The notes under the pieces were generated by a model that saw only the letters and a list, made by a program, of their open reading frames with translations, ran no database searches and was not told where the DNA came from. This document shows positions 11,701 to 22,066 of a stretch of DNA of 64,000 bases, one piece after another. The translations under genes and the position numbers were made by a program. The DNA is from Cryptomeria japonica (Eukaryota; Streptophyta; Pinopsida; Cupressales; Cupressaceae), in contig NC_081410.1 in assembly GCF_030272615.1 (NCBI RefSeq), positions 146,663,349-146,727,348 on the forward strand. The letters are read 5' to 3'. Position 1 is the stretch's first letter; each line of letters begins with the position of its first letter.

Positions 11701-13191
11701 TTTGTCACATTGGAAAGGTGTTGAGAAGCTCTATCATTGTGCACATACACTTTTTCTAGAATCAACTTTAGGTGTATTTTATTCAATTTTATACACATTT
11801 GGTATAGTGATTGATTACTTGGGCATCTTCACTCGAATCTTAAAGAGGTTTTGTTCTTTTGGGATGGCCTCATATGTAATATTGATCGTATTTGGGAGTT
11901 TTCATATGTTGCTAAAAGTTTCTATCTTTGTAATTTTGGAGAATTTTCATGCTTGATAGTGGGTTTTTCATTTCATCCTTCTCTAATCATCTTGAAAAGA
12001 GGAAATTATAAACAAGGGGGAGATGACATTAGAGAACATTTCTAGTTGTTTCATTTGATGTCACATTTGTATGGTGTTGTTCTTCTTCCAAGTACATCCA
12101 GTAAGAAATTTGTTCGAAATTGTAAAAGGGATCATGTCTTAGGAGTTATTGTTATGCATGTTAATTATGACTCTTTGAAGTTTATTCTTGGTTTTGGGTG
12201 TCCTCATTCTATACAAACTAAAATTTAGGAGATATATAGAGATCATGATACTCAACCATTCCCAGATGATCATGTTTCAAATTGTCCTGTTCTTCTTCAC
12301 CTTTCAGAAAAGATACCTTATAAATGTGAAACTATTTAGTAGATAAATTCTTTAGAGTATATTAAAACTTTGGAAGATGAGGACAAGGTTGCATTAAAGG
12401 TTCTTGTTTCTCCTTCAGAGTTAGTTGTTCATCCTTCACCTTCAAGGATTTCTTGTGCAAAGTTATTGATTGAGACTTCCATTGTTCCTTTTCACTAAGA
12501 CCATCAGTGTCTTTTATATTTGGAGGACACATTTGAGGGATTCTCCTCTTTGATGATGGCCATTACACAACTATTGACAAACCATCTTTATATTTGGGGC
12601 TTGTTCTACATCAATTTCCGCAAAGTCCTGGTTTGTCACCTTCTTTGATTGAGCATGCACCTTATTAGATTATAGCATTTTTATCCTTCATGAACAAAAT
12701 GACACGAGAAGATTTTAGGAAGACCATCATTCTTCTTCATGCTTCTATTTGCCAATTCCTATTTAGAATGAGAAGAATTCTTGCATTTGTACTTGGTTTT
12801 GTTTCTTTCAAAAGGGAGACAAGTTGTTTGTCAACATTGGATCATGTTTTGTCTCAAGGCACTTTTTTTTGCAAGAGACTACACATTGTGGGGGGCTACA
12901 TGGTCTCTTTGTTTCCTTCTTATGGGGAGGCTATCAATTGTATCTTTGCGATGGATGTAGTCCTTGGGGGTATTGAAGAGTCCTCCATACATCACTCATT
13001 TCATCACTTGTACATGATTGCTTGCTGCATTCTCTCTTTTGGAGAAATATTTTTCTCCTTTACTCCATTTGTGAGAGATCTTTTGTAAATGAGTACCTAA
13101 AATGGCCTTGTATTTGGGACATCTTGCATCATCTTTGGATCTTTAAATTATTTGCATTATTTTTTTTTCTCTTAGTTGCATTTAAAGGGGG
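11701..13191 (+). pseudogene. Remnant D: decayed 3' internal region of an LTR element
   Basis: The right part (about 12840-13191) parallels the end of element A, read there on the minus strand: a GGGGGGCTACATGGTCTC-like phrase, a run of F/L/S-rich codons, TTTGTGAGAGAT, then AATGGCCTTGTA and a PPT-like TTTAAAGGGGG just before an LTR start at 13192. The left part has only fragments of open frame. No integrase or RT motifs are visible. The resemblance to A suggests a related family with the same unusual 3' internal segment. Limits on the left are approximate. Confidence 0.5.
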
Positions 13192-14454
13192 TGTTAGTTT
13201 AAATATGATTATGCACCTATATAACTCCTTAGAAGGGATTTGTAATGTCCCCTTTATAAGCATCAACTATTTCTAGAAGTTAACCCATGACTTTGGTCCT
13301 CGTAGGCTAACATATTGATTAAAGGACTCTTTTGAGGTTGTTCTATGGCTCTACAACTGGTCTTTTGATACACACTATTTTTAGTAAGTTACTTGGGCAT
13401 TTGGATCATACTTACTATTTAAAATAAGTCATAGGATGATCAGTGGACATCACGGTTGTCTAGAAAGTTGGTAGGATTGGTCTTATGAATTGTTATTGGT
13501 ATTTATCAGAGTTTATTGAATTAATTTAAGTTATTAAATTCTTATCAAGCATTGACTTTAATATTATTAATTATATTAAATGAATTTATGAGGAGGCATT
13601 ACAAGGGGTTAAAAAAGTTAAATATATCAATCTCATAAAGTGATTAATTAAAAGCCATAAAGGAGGCACCATTACTAGGAGATATAAGGTGAATATAAAA
13701 TTAATTCATAAAGTGACTTTATGGTAATTAAAAATTATAAAAGAGGTTATTTTATTATTATTTCCAATTGCAAGTAAATATGTAAATTAAAAGAGAGGTA
13801 AAATTAAATGAGTTTTCTAGAAGCTTCCTTGGAGAATTATAGAAGGGCTCATTTGGAGCTCATTTGCATATAATTGTCTTATTTTATTTATCTTTGAGAA
13901 GCCTAAGAGCTTCAACTTTCATATATAGGAAATCTAAGGATAAAAACCCTTGGAATTTCTCGATGGTTTGGATGGGAAACTCGAATCCATCTTTGGTGTG
14001 GATTCATCCAAAATACACCATTGTGCTTCATTATCAGATTGTTGGAGGTTTCAACTAGAAATCTATCTAGAGGGTTTGACAAACATAAAACATTGGTTCA
14101 AATTTGGAAGCTTATTTGCCTTATTTTCATAATAGCTTAGACCACTAGGGTTCAGAGGTGAACACCTTGTTTTGGAAGGGTTTTATGTGATTGTGGGCAT
14201 CTATCATCATTCATATTTGTGTTTTAAATTCAACAAAATTTATATCAAACTCCAGTTTATAAGGTTTTGGATTTTCTTAAGCAAGGGCTTGATATAATTT
14301 CATTGCTAAGTTGTACAAAGGGTTTGAGCGCTTAGCTTGGAGACCTAGCACTAACCTTTGAAGGTAATTTAAGGAGCTATTTCAAACATTTGGGATAGCC
14401 TCATCCTTGTTTCAGGTCCGCAATAAAAATCAAATTTATTTTTAGATTTGTAAT
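13192..14454 (+). mobile_element. LTR of remnant D/E, left part (split by element A)
   Basis: It starts TGTTAG directly after a purine run, as an LTR does after its PPT. It is interrupted at 14454 by element A and resumes at 44912, ending just before a Copia-type PBS at 45237. Rejoined length would be about 1.59 kb. Because there is internal-type sequence on both sides, this LTR serves as the 3' LTR of D and the 5' LTR of E. The right terminus is not a clean CA. Confidence 0.45.
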
Positions 14455-14907
14455 TGCAAGAATTGGTTGAAAATAGCCAAGATCAAGAGAACATTGAATA
14501 GCACAAAAGAGAGACACATAGATTTGATGATAATAAACTGTATTCTAATCAAGATGCAAAATGTGATTAGTTGGATCATCTAGAATTACATACAATGTAG
14601 ATGAGCTCGTTTATAAAGGCAAGACCATATGGATATGTGAGCACACAATCATGACATGTGGCTCAATGAGAAACAAGGGCATGTAGGGGTAGGTAGGAGA
14701 AATAATAAAATATTCCACAAGAGGTGGATCACCCACCGAAGGTGGAATGTAACAACAAGATAAGACAACAAAAGGTGGAATTTATTATACATACATCATC
14801 CCTATGTGCACACTTCCCTAAATGTCTCATATCCAAACTACTATGAAATGCATTACCTTAAGTCAACTTAAGTAAAGTATAATTATGAGGCATAATTTAC
14901 ACCAACA
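14455..14907 (-). mobile_element. Element A 3' LTR
   Basis: A 453-bp copy, TG...CA, that matches 44464-44906 along its length. On the minus strand it begins TGTTGGTGTAAATTATG and is preceded by the PPT AAAGGGGG (complement of about 14908-14915). It differs from the other LTR by small indels and scattered substitutions, so A is older than C. Confidence 0.88.
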
Positions 14908-15302
14908 CCCCCTTTAAGTGCAACTTAGGGGAATGTAGACTTAAGTCAACAATGCAAGATGGGTATCGACTACAAGGCCATGTTAGGTACCCATATACAA
15001 ATGCAAATGCACACAAACCAATGCAATCTCTCACAAACAAAGAAAGAGAGAAAAACCTAATGGGAAAAAACTCCCCAAAAGAGAGATGAAAACTATACAA
15101 AAGAACTCTCAAAAAAGTATGAGAAGGACAAATCCCCATGTGAGGAAAAAGTCCCCCCCATAAGAGAGAAGAAGAGAGACAAAGTAGCCCCCCCTCAATG
15201 TAGAATCTGCGCCAATGGTAGAAGCTCAAAACTGAATGAAGAAACTGCTCCACGATTGCCGAATAACATTCCTCCCCTTGGGAAGAAACAAAACCAAAGG
15301 TG
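14908..15302 (-). other. Element A: 3' internal segment and PPT
   Basis: This is the part of A to the left of B. The frame coming from 40691-41825 continues open across the B insertion site for about 24 codons before a stop. After that come F/L/S-rich short frames typical of a pyrimidine-rich region, a conserved ATGGCCTTGTA phrase shared with remnant D, and the PPT. The open frame at 14897-15253 on the minus strand is not a host gene. The last five bases, 15298-15302, are the left TSD of B. Confidence 0.6.
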
Positions 15303-16180
15303 TGTTGGCAATATGCTATATTTGGTTAAATGTTGTCATTGATGTCAACACTATATCCCAATTGGACATGGTTCTACTATCCCAGTTGGACCTATCTCTG
15401 TTAGACTTGGTGTTTGTCTTGATTTTGGCTGTGATTCTGATTTGGTATGATCAAATCCATAGATTCAGTTTTGGATGGCTATATGCTTGTCATATTTTGT
15501 TGGTTCTTGATTTGGTGCTCCGGAAGCTATTGCTTTTGTTCCCGATTGGTATTTCCTGGTACCGGTTAGCGATATTTGATGATTTGGTTAGATGATTTTG
15601 GTCCGGCTTATGGAAACGGTTTCTATTGTGTTGAAGGTGCTTCTTGATCATGTTCTAACTATTTGGTGGCTTCGCATTGGCTTACATGATGATATGATAG
15701 TTCTATTTGGATCCGGTTAAATATTATGTGTTATTGCACTGAGGGTTTCTACCGATAGGTGAAACATGTTGGAATTAGGTTCATGGTATGTAATGAAAAT
15801 CATAATACTGGCCTGGTAACATCATGTGATGTAATTTTTGTAATTATGGGTTTATGGGTTTAGCATTTAGCCAACCTTATCAATAAGGTTGATGGTTATG
15901 TAAGGTTTTGGGTATCGATGGTTATGTCTGCATTATCAGTGAAAGGTTTATGTGTGAACAATAATACATCATTCAACAAAAGATTGTGAAGGATTTGGTG
16001 TTTCAAGGTAGACATTTGTGCTTAACCGAAACTGTATCAAGCATTAGAAGATGCTACTTTCACAGTTCACTTTCTCTGGATTGCAGTCCGATGTTTTGTA
16101 AGTCAATGAGACTTCCCTTTTGTGATGAGCAGTGAGATCTAGGCGGTTGGCCTGATTGCAAGTGCAATCCCCATTGTAAT
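15303..16180 (+). mobile_element. Element B 5' LTR, first part
   Basis: It starts TGTTGGCAATATG and aligns with 39507 onward of the 3' LTR until position 16180, where C was inserted. The last five bases, GTAAT (16176-16180), are the left TSD of C. The uninterrupted site can be read in the other LTR at about 40460. Confidence 0.92.
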
Positions 16181-17571
16181 TGTAGTCACACAAATCTGTC
16201 CAGCTTAATTAAATAAATATTCGCTATTTATTTGATTAAAAATCCACTAGCTATCAGTTAATTAAATAAATATTTAATTAATTCACCCCCAAACATTCTT
16301 CTATTAATTAAATAAATTATTCAATTTATTTTAATTAATTCATCAAATCAAATTCAAATCAATTAAATAAATAAAATCTATTTATTTAAATAAAAATCCC
16401 CCTTTTCCTCTTTTAAATAAATTAAATAAAACATTTATTTAATTCATTATCCCCACCCCACTGGCATTTTCCTACAAATGCAACTTGCACACATTTATTG
16501 AAATAAATGAATTTTTATTTTTATAAAATCCTATTTTCCCTCACCCACCAAATCCACTTGCAAAATCTAATCCCCTTCTAGATTCTTCTAACCCCTTCCT
16601 AATTAGCCTAATCCATCCCCTAATTATTGTCACATTCCTAAGCAAAATGGAGTCACTTCTCAAAGACTCCAAAGTCTTTGAAAAACATTTAATGCTTTGT
16701 GTGTTCAACAAATTAACCCCCAAAGTCTTCCAAGACCACTAATGGCTCTTACATGACCATTTATGGCTCTTACATAACCATTTATGGTTATTTCAAACTT
16801 GTCCCCCCAAACATTTATTGTTTTGACCATATTCATCCATTTCACATTTGCACAAGATTTTATCCATTGGATAAAAGCTTTATTCTTTGAATAAAGAGTT
16901 TATTCATTCAACCAACCTTGACTCTAACTCCCAAAGTCATATCAGGCATTTAATGCTTATTCCCTCCCCTCTCAACCTATCTCACATTGACACTTGTCAT
17001 CCTGGGATTGGGTTGAAAGCCCTCACATGGATTTGAAATCATTCAATCCCGACCCTTGTGGAGATTGCTCAATCTCAACCATCCATTGCTCCATTTTTCC
17101 TATAAATAGAGCCCATTTCTTCATAATCCAGATCCTGAAAACTTGTATGCATTTAAGCTATAGGCATTTTTAGAGAGTATTTTAGCATAATTATCTAATA
17201 TCTTGTCTTTTTGATAAAATAAATCATTTTAGCATCAATAGCATAGTATTAGCTTTTCATTTCACATTTGGAGCACAATACTACAATCTCAATCCTCCAT
17301 AAGCATCCATAGTGCAAAAAGTTGCTAAGAGCTACACTATTTTGGAACTTGGAGAGGAGAGGAACAAGGGAGAAAGGAGCCAAGACCATGCTAAGAGGCA
17401 TTTGGAGATGTCTCATTATCTTTGTTTCTTTAGTTAGATATATTAGCATGTTTTTAGTGTCTCTCTTGGTATGTCTTTTTAGATTAGTTTTTGATTGACT
17501 ATCACCAACGATCTTTTGGTTTTTGTATGTTGTTTGTCATTTGCTAACCTTGTCCATTTAGGAAGGCATCA
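16181..17571 (+). mobile_element. Element C 5' LTR (1391 bp)
   Basis: It starts TGTAGTCACAC and ends GGAAGGCATCA. By eye it differs from the 3' LTR at 13 positions (10 transitions, 3 transversions) with no indel, about 0.9 percent. A stretch at about 16205-16445 is very rich in ATTAAATAAAT-type runs. The promoter lies near 17101. Confidence 0.95.
17101..17108 (+). promoter_or_regulatory. LTR promoter TATA box (element C)
   Basis: TATAAATA in the last third of the LTR, conserved at 34205-34212 in the 3' LTR. Transcription would be expected to begin about 25-35 bp downstream, which sets the U3/R border near 17130-17140. Confidence 0.7.
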
Positions 17572-17573
17572 TT

Positions 17574-17599
17574 TGGTGAACCCGACGTGAATCGAACAC
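17574..17599 (+). promoter_or_regulatory. Primer binding site of element C (tRNA-Trp-like)
   Basis: Two bases after the LTR the sequence reads TGGTGAACCCGACGTG and continues as the complement of a tRNA T-loop (GAATCGAAC). As I recall the plant tRNA-Trp(CCA) 3' end, it pairs for about 26 nt, beyond the acceptor stem into the T-loop. The tRNA identity is from memory; the T-loop-like character is visible in the sequence. Confidence 0.75.
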
Positions 17600-17660
17600 C
17601 TAAAAATACCATTTTTTTTGCAAACTAACATGTCTGATTGTTGAATTTGTCACACAGGTT

Positions 17661-17898
17661 GCGCTTCGACGCTATTGAACACGTTCTAGCGCTACCGACA
17701 CTTTCTATTTTATCGCTATTGTTACTACAATAGCGCTATTGCCAAACTTTCAGCGCTTTTGGATTTGTTTTGGCGCTTTTGTTGTTCTTTTGGCGCTATT
17801 GAAACTCTTTTAGCGCTTTTGACTCTCTGTTATTCCTGTTCTTTCATCGCTTCTGTGTGAAATAACGTTTCTGTTTAAACGCAGACTAGCGCTATTGC
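17661..17898 (+). repeat. Leader array of AGCGCT motifs, 20-bp period (sense orientation)
   Basis: Ten cores of AGCGCT or one-base variants start at 17668, 17688, 17712, 17732, 17752, 17772, 17792, 17812, 17846 and 17888. Six of the nine intervals are exactly 20 bp. Most cores continue as ATTG or TTTG, giving the consensus RGCGCTWTTG followed by a pyrimidine-rich spacer. The array begins about 60 bp after the PBS. The same motif occurs reversed at 32411-32722. Confidence 0.9.
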
Positions 17899-20299
17899 AA
17901 CATAATGTTGTAAAACTCACCTTGTAACCGAAAAATTAAAAATCTTAGGCTTGTGGAAGCCCCCCCTTTGACATAGATTTTACTAACTATTCATTGTTTT
18001 TGCAGGTTTAAAAACTCATCACTAAAATCACAAATTTTCCTTTGGTGCTTTTAAAACACTTGAAAACAAACATTTACTTCCATTGCAAGTTAGGATTCAT
18101 CTTCATTTTGGTGCTTAAAATCAACAAATAAATTTGCTTTCCTTGCATCAAACTTAAAAATCACAAGCCACACTTCAATTTTTGGGCAAATAAAAGGAAC
18201 AATCCATTTGTTTTAGATTTTTTGCAAAACAAATTTTACTTCAAGCAAATGTGTTTTTCATTAAGTTGACCAGGATTTTCGAATTCTAGATTACAAAACA
18301 CATTGCCTTTGAAGTTAAAAAGAACACCATGGCTGTTGGAGCAACATCTCCAAATAGTTAGACCACATTTTGAAATGATGGATTAAAAAGAACAAGTGTT
18401 TTACGTGTTTGGCATGCTTGTGCAAAAAGTCGGTCGGGTGGTCCTACCTCTAACACACACTATCCTCTCCCTTGGCTTTCGTGGTCCTAGGTGCAAGAGA
18501 AAAGTGTTAGTAACACTCAAAATTTTATCTTTTTAAGAGAGGCCTGCCAAGGGATCGATACTCTTGGGAATGACCTCGAGCGGTAAATCCTTCGAGCCGC
18601 TATAGAAATCAGGTGAGAGCGAAAGCTGTAGCCTTGGGTATAGCTGTTCCTACAGTGTAATTGGTCGAAAGGACAAATGGGCCCCACCACCAGTTACAAG
18701 GCTCTTAAGTGAGTCATTGCAGAATGAACTTATGTCCAAAAACATCGAACATGACTAAACACCTTTAAGTAGTAGCCCACTTGTTCTATTGATTGAGGAT
18801 ATTTGCGATATAATTTAGTGCAAGAGCATAGATGGTTTTGCTCCCAAGATACTCACCATACATATTTCCTTGAGTAGAAACATAGCTTTTTGAAAAGTCA
18901 CTTGTGGCTTGATAAAAGTGGTGACTTCCCCATCATAGGGATCATCTATTTGTTATGCTCGTGCAAGACTTAGTATATCACATCCTTACCTGCCATGACG
19001 GGATTCATAAGGTATGTAGTACCAAAGTCGAAGAAATATCAAGATGTGGGCTAAATTTATCACAACTGGCCATTTGACCTTAGGGATACAAAGTGTTTGA
19101 AGTGTGTTCATTTTAAAGACCAAGTGCAAATTGAGCCGACTTTAGGCTTTGGAAATACACCTTAAAATACATCCAAAAGAAGGGTCATATACAAGTCCAA
19201 GGATTGGGTTGATCTAGACCCATACTCATTTGTGCCTTTTTTAGGCAACATTCTGGTGTTTGTGTGCTTGCTTTGTTTTCTTGTCAAAGAAAAATCAGAA
19301 AATCACTTCCCAAAAACAAAGTATTCATCCAACCAAACATTTTTCAAAACAACCAAAAACATCAAAAAACAAAGTACAAACAACAAAGAATCAAACCTTT
19401 ATGACCATTCTTCACATCTTACGAAAGAAGAAGCGTCATCAAAATATCAACTTGAAGAGAAGACCATTAAGCTCAAAGGCTTTGATCAAAAGGAGGAAAT
19501 TCTTCTATATCAATAGACAAATCTTTGTCTCCCATAGAGTCTTTCTACATCGCATGCGTCTCTACCTTCAAAGCAAAACAAATGAATTTGATTCAGAATC
19601 ATTGAACCGCAGAGCTTTTATGCAATATAGAGCTCTGAGTTATCACAAAAACCAAGGAGGTAAGATTAATCCCAACTTTTTCCCAAACATCTGTATCACA
19701 TACAACGTAGCTCGAGAAATACCACCAACACCCGAAAGGGAAGAGGTAGAGTTTGTCCCATTTGTAACACAAAGCTTTTATTGAAATTGAAAACATTTCA
19801 TTCATCATCTTATTCATACATCATCATTTCATCATCAATCCATTCCAACTCTCAAAACATTAAGAGGTTCTTGTCCCAAAGCTCCCTTTTTAGATATTGC
19901 TTGAATCAAACACCTCACATCACTTTTTAGATTGTTTCTACATCTAGGATAAGCTCATCCTAAGAAACACATCTATGCAGGTTAAAACTAGTTCATGAGT
20001 GAATCCTCTCATTACTAGGTAGTTAAATCTGTAACACATCTCAGATTTCTCTACACCTTATCACATCCAGTCTTATCAAACAAACAAGCAATTCCAAGAA
20101 GGAATTTTAGTTACATCTACCTTAAAAGTGCTAGAGATCCACGTGCAACACAATTCACCAACCATCAATCTCTCATTTCATAAAAAACTCACCATCAATC
20201 TCTCATTTCATCAAAAAAAATCCACCAATCATCAATTTCTCATATCATCAAAAACTCATCATCATTTTTATGCAATTTCAACAAAGACTCATAAACAAG
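17899..20299 (+). other. Element C leader between motif array and gag
   Basis: A long untranslated leader typical of large Gypsy elements. An open frame at about 19260-19784 could encode up to 174 residues, Lys/Asn/Gln-rich at the start and ending IPPTPEREEVEFVPF before its stop. It has no ATG at its beginning and I do not recognise it. Three roughly 30-37-bp repeats of ATCAATCTCTCATTTCAT type lie at 20162-20256, just upstream of gag. Confidence 0.55.
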
Positions 20300-22066
20300 A
20301 TGGCTCAAACCCGATCACAGTCGCGGCAACGAGAAATAGAAATAGAAGAAGAAGAAAAGGAAAATCTCAATGAATTCCAAGAAGCACTTGGAGGAAATGC
20401 GAATGACGAAAACCCAAGTACTCCTACTCCTGCAACAATAGAAAGGGCTTAGCATAACCCTCTCTTTAACAAATTGTTTGACGAAATACTCAGGAGCAAT
20501 GCAGATGCTCACTTCTTAAAACTCGCTCAAGAAGGAGCCAAACTCCCCTCAGACTTTGATCTTGCCCAATTAAGACAAACATCAGAAAGACAAAGTCACC
20601 ATGAAGAGGAAAGAGGTAGAGATCCCATCAGATATAACATTCCTCGAGGTAACCCACCACCTCCTCCTCCAAATGAAATGGAGATGTTGCGGCAACAAGT
20701 CGAGAATCTCGCCCAACAGCTTCATAGTGGTGTCAAGACTAACCAATTCTCACTCAATGACATATGTCCCTATCCTTTTGATAGGAATCTTTACATGCCA
20801 CCATTTCCACGAGGATTCAAAACACCCAAATTTGAAAAATATAGAGGAAAGGGGGATCCCCGCGATCATGTCCGAGAATTTCATTCCGCTTGTCTCGAAG
20901 TAGCATATGAAGACACATACCTAATGCGCGTTTTTCCCCAAAGCTTGGGAGGAACAACCACATCATGGTTTTCCCGACTACCAGGTGGCATTAGAACATT
21001 TGAGGAACTTATCCAAAAATTCCTCGCTCATTACTCTCATAACATTGAACGCGACATCACCATGGCTGATCTGTGCAACACCAAACAAAAACCAGGTGAA
21101 CTATTCTCAGTATTCCTGCAACGATGGTGCCAAATGTCTAGTAGACGTTCTCTTCAGTTACCTGAACGAGAACTAGTGGAAATATTCATTTCCAACTTAA
21201 ACGAAGAAATGGAATTTCACCTGGATGTCAAAGACACAGACTCTTTTAATGATATGATCACCAAAGGTTTGAAATGTGAACGGGCACTCATCAAGAAAGG
21301 ACTCATCAAAATCTTTAATGAACCAAAAGATGGTCCTTTCCCGCGCTTCAATAGTGATAAACCAAGCCTCTGGAATAAAAACAAGAATATCGTCAATGAT
21401 GGGGTTGTGGATGCCCGAACTATCCAAAATGCACAACCTGTGGTTCGGTTTGTAGGACAAAATCCTCCACCTCAGAATAACACAAATGTTCCTTCCAATC
21501 AAGGTTGCATCACATCTCACGATGAACCTAGACCTCCTCAGCAAAAATAGAAATGAACATACACTCCTTTAGGGGAACCCATTGAAACAGTGTTGCGACA
21601 ACTCATTTCTCAAAATTTGGTCACTCTACCTAAACTATCAAACTATGAGCCTCAGGTCAAACCGGCATGGTGGAGAGATACTGAACACTGTGAATTCCAT
21701 CAAGGAAGAGGGCACAAGACAAGTAATTGTCACCAATTAAAAGATCTTATTTAGGATCTTATTGACCGAGGAGAAATTGAAATTGAAGGACATGACCCAA
21801 AAACAACAAATAATGATCATCTGATGTTAAAAAATCCACTTCCATCACAAGATCAAAGGGGTCCTTCCACTTCCAGGCGAGGCACTAATACCACTGATTA
21901 TACACAGGCTGCGTATAATTACACTATAAATCATCTGTATGATGCCAGTGAACAAGTTGCAACCATAACCTTCAAAAATCCCAACTCAAAATGCAATGTT
22001 GTTACACGTCGTGGCAAGGTCACCATAAAGGAAGCTCCACAAAGCACCACGTCCATCCCAAAGTAG
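20300..22066 (+). pseudogene. gag: Element C gag region (in-frame stops)
   Basis: Capsid/nucleocapsid part of the polyprotein that packages element RNA in the cytoplasm. The start is ATG at 20300 (MAQTRSQSR); an in-frame ATG at 20270 is an alternative. The N-terminus is charged (EIEIEEEEKE). The capsid-like gag core spans about 20790-21330, with the FEKYRGKGDPRDHVREF and LAHYSHNIERDITMADL motifs typical of plant Gypsy gag. A C-x2-H-x4-H-x4-C zinc-knuckle-like motif lies at about 21690-21735 (CEFHQGRGHKTSNC). Five stops interrupt it: 20450 TAG, 21548 TAG, 21554 TGA, 21752 TAG and 22064 TAG. The frame never shifts and runs directly into pol, so the element encodes gag and pol as one frame. Confidence 0.92.

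Noticed and set aside
12690-13088. Plus-strand open frame of 132 codons as a membrane protein
   Set aside because: Hydrophobic composition comes from T-rich DNA in the decayed region before the D/E LTR. The same type of sequence occurs in element A.
14897-15253. Minus-strand open frame of 118 codons as a host gene
   Set aside because: It lies within the 3' internal segment of element A and shares its features with remnant D. The F/L/S-rich translation comes from pyrimidine-rich DNA before the PPT.
15303-16180. Solo LTR of element B
   Set aside because: The missing half lies at 34676-34929, separated by element C with TSDs, so it is the split 5' LTR of a full element.
17661-17898. CRISPR-like regularly spaced repeats
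   Set aside because: Cores of about 10 bp with 10-bp spacers are too short, the host is a plant, and no cas genes are present. They are better described as a phased motif array inside a retrotransposon.
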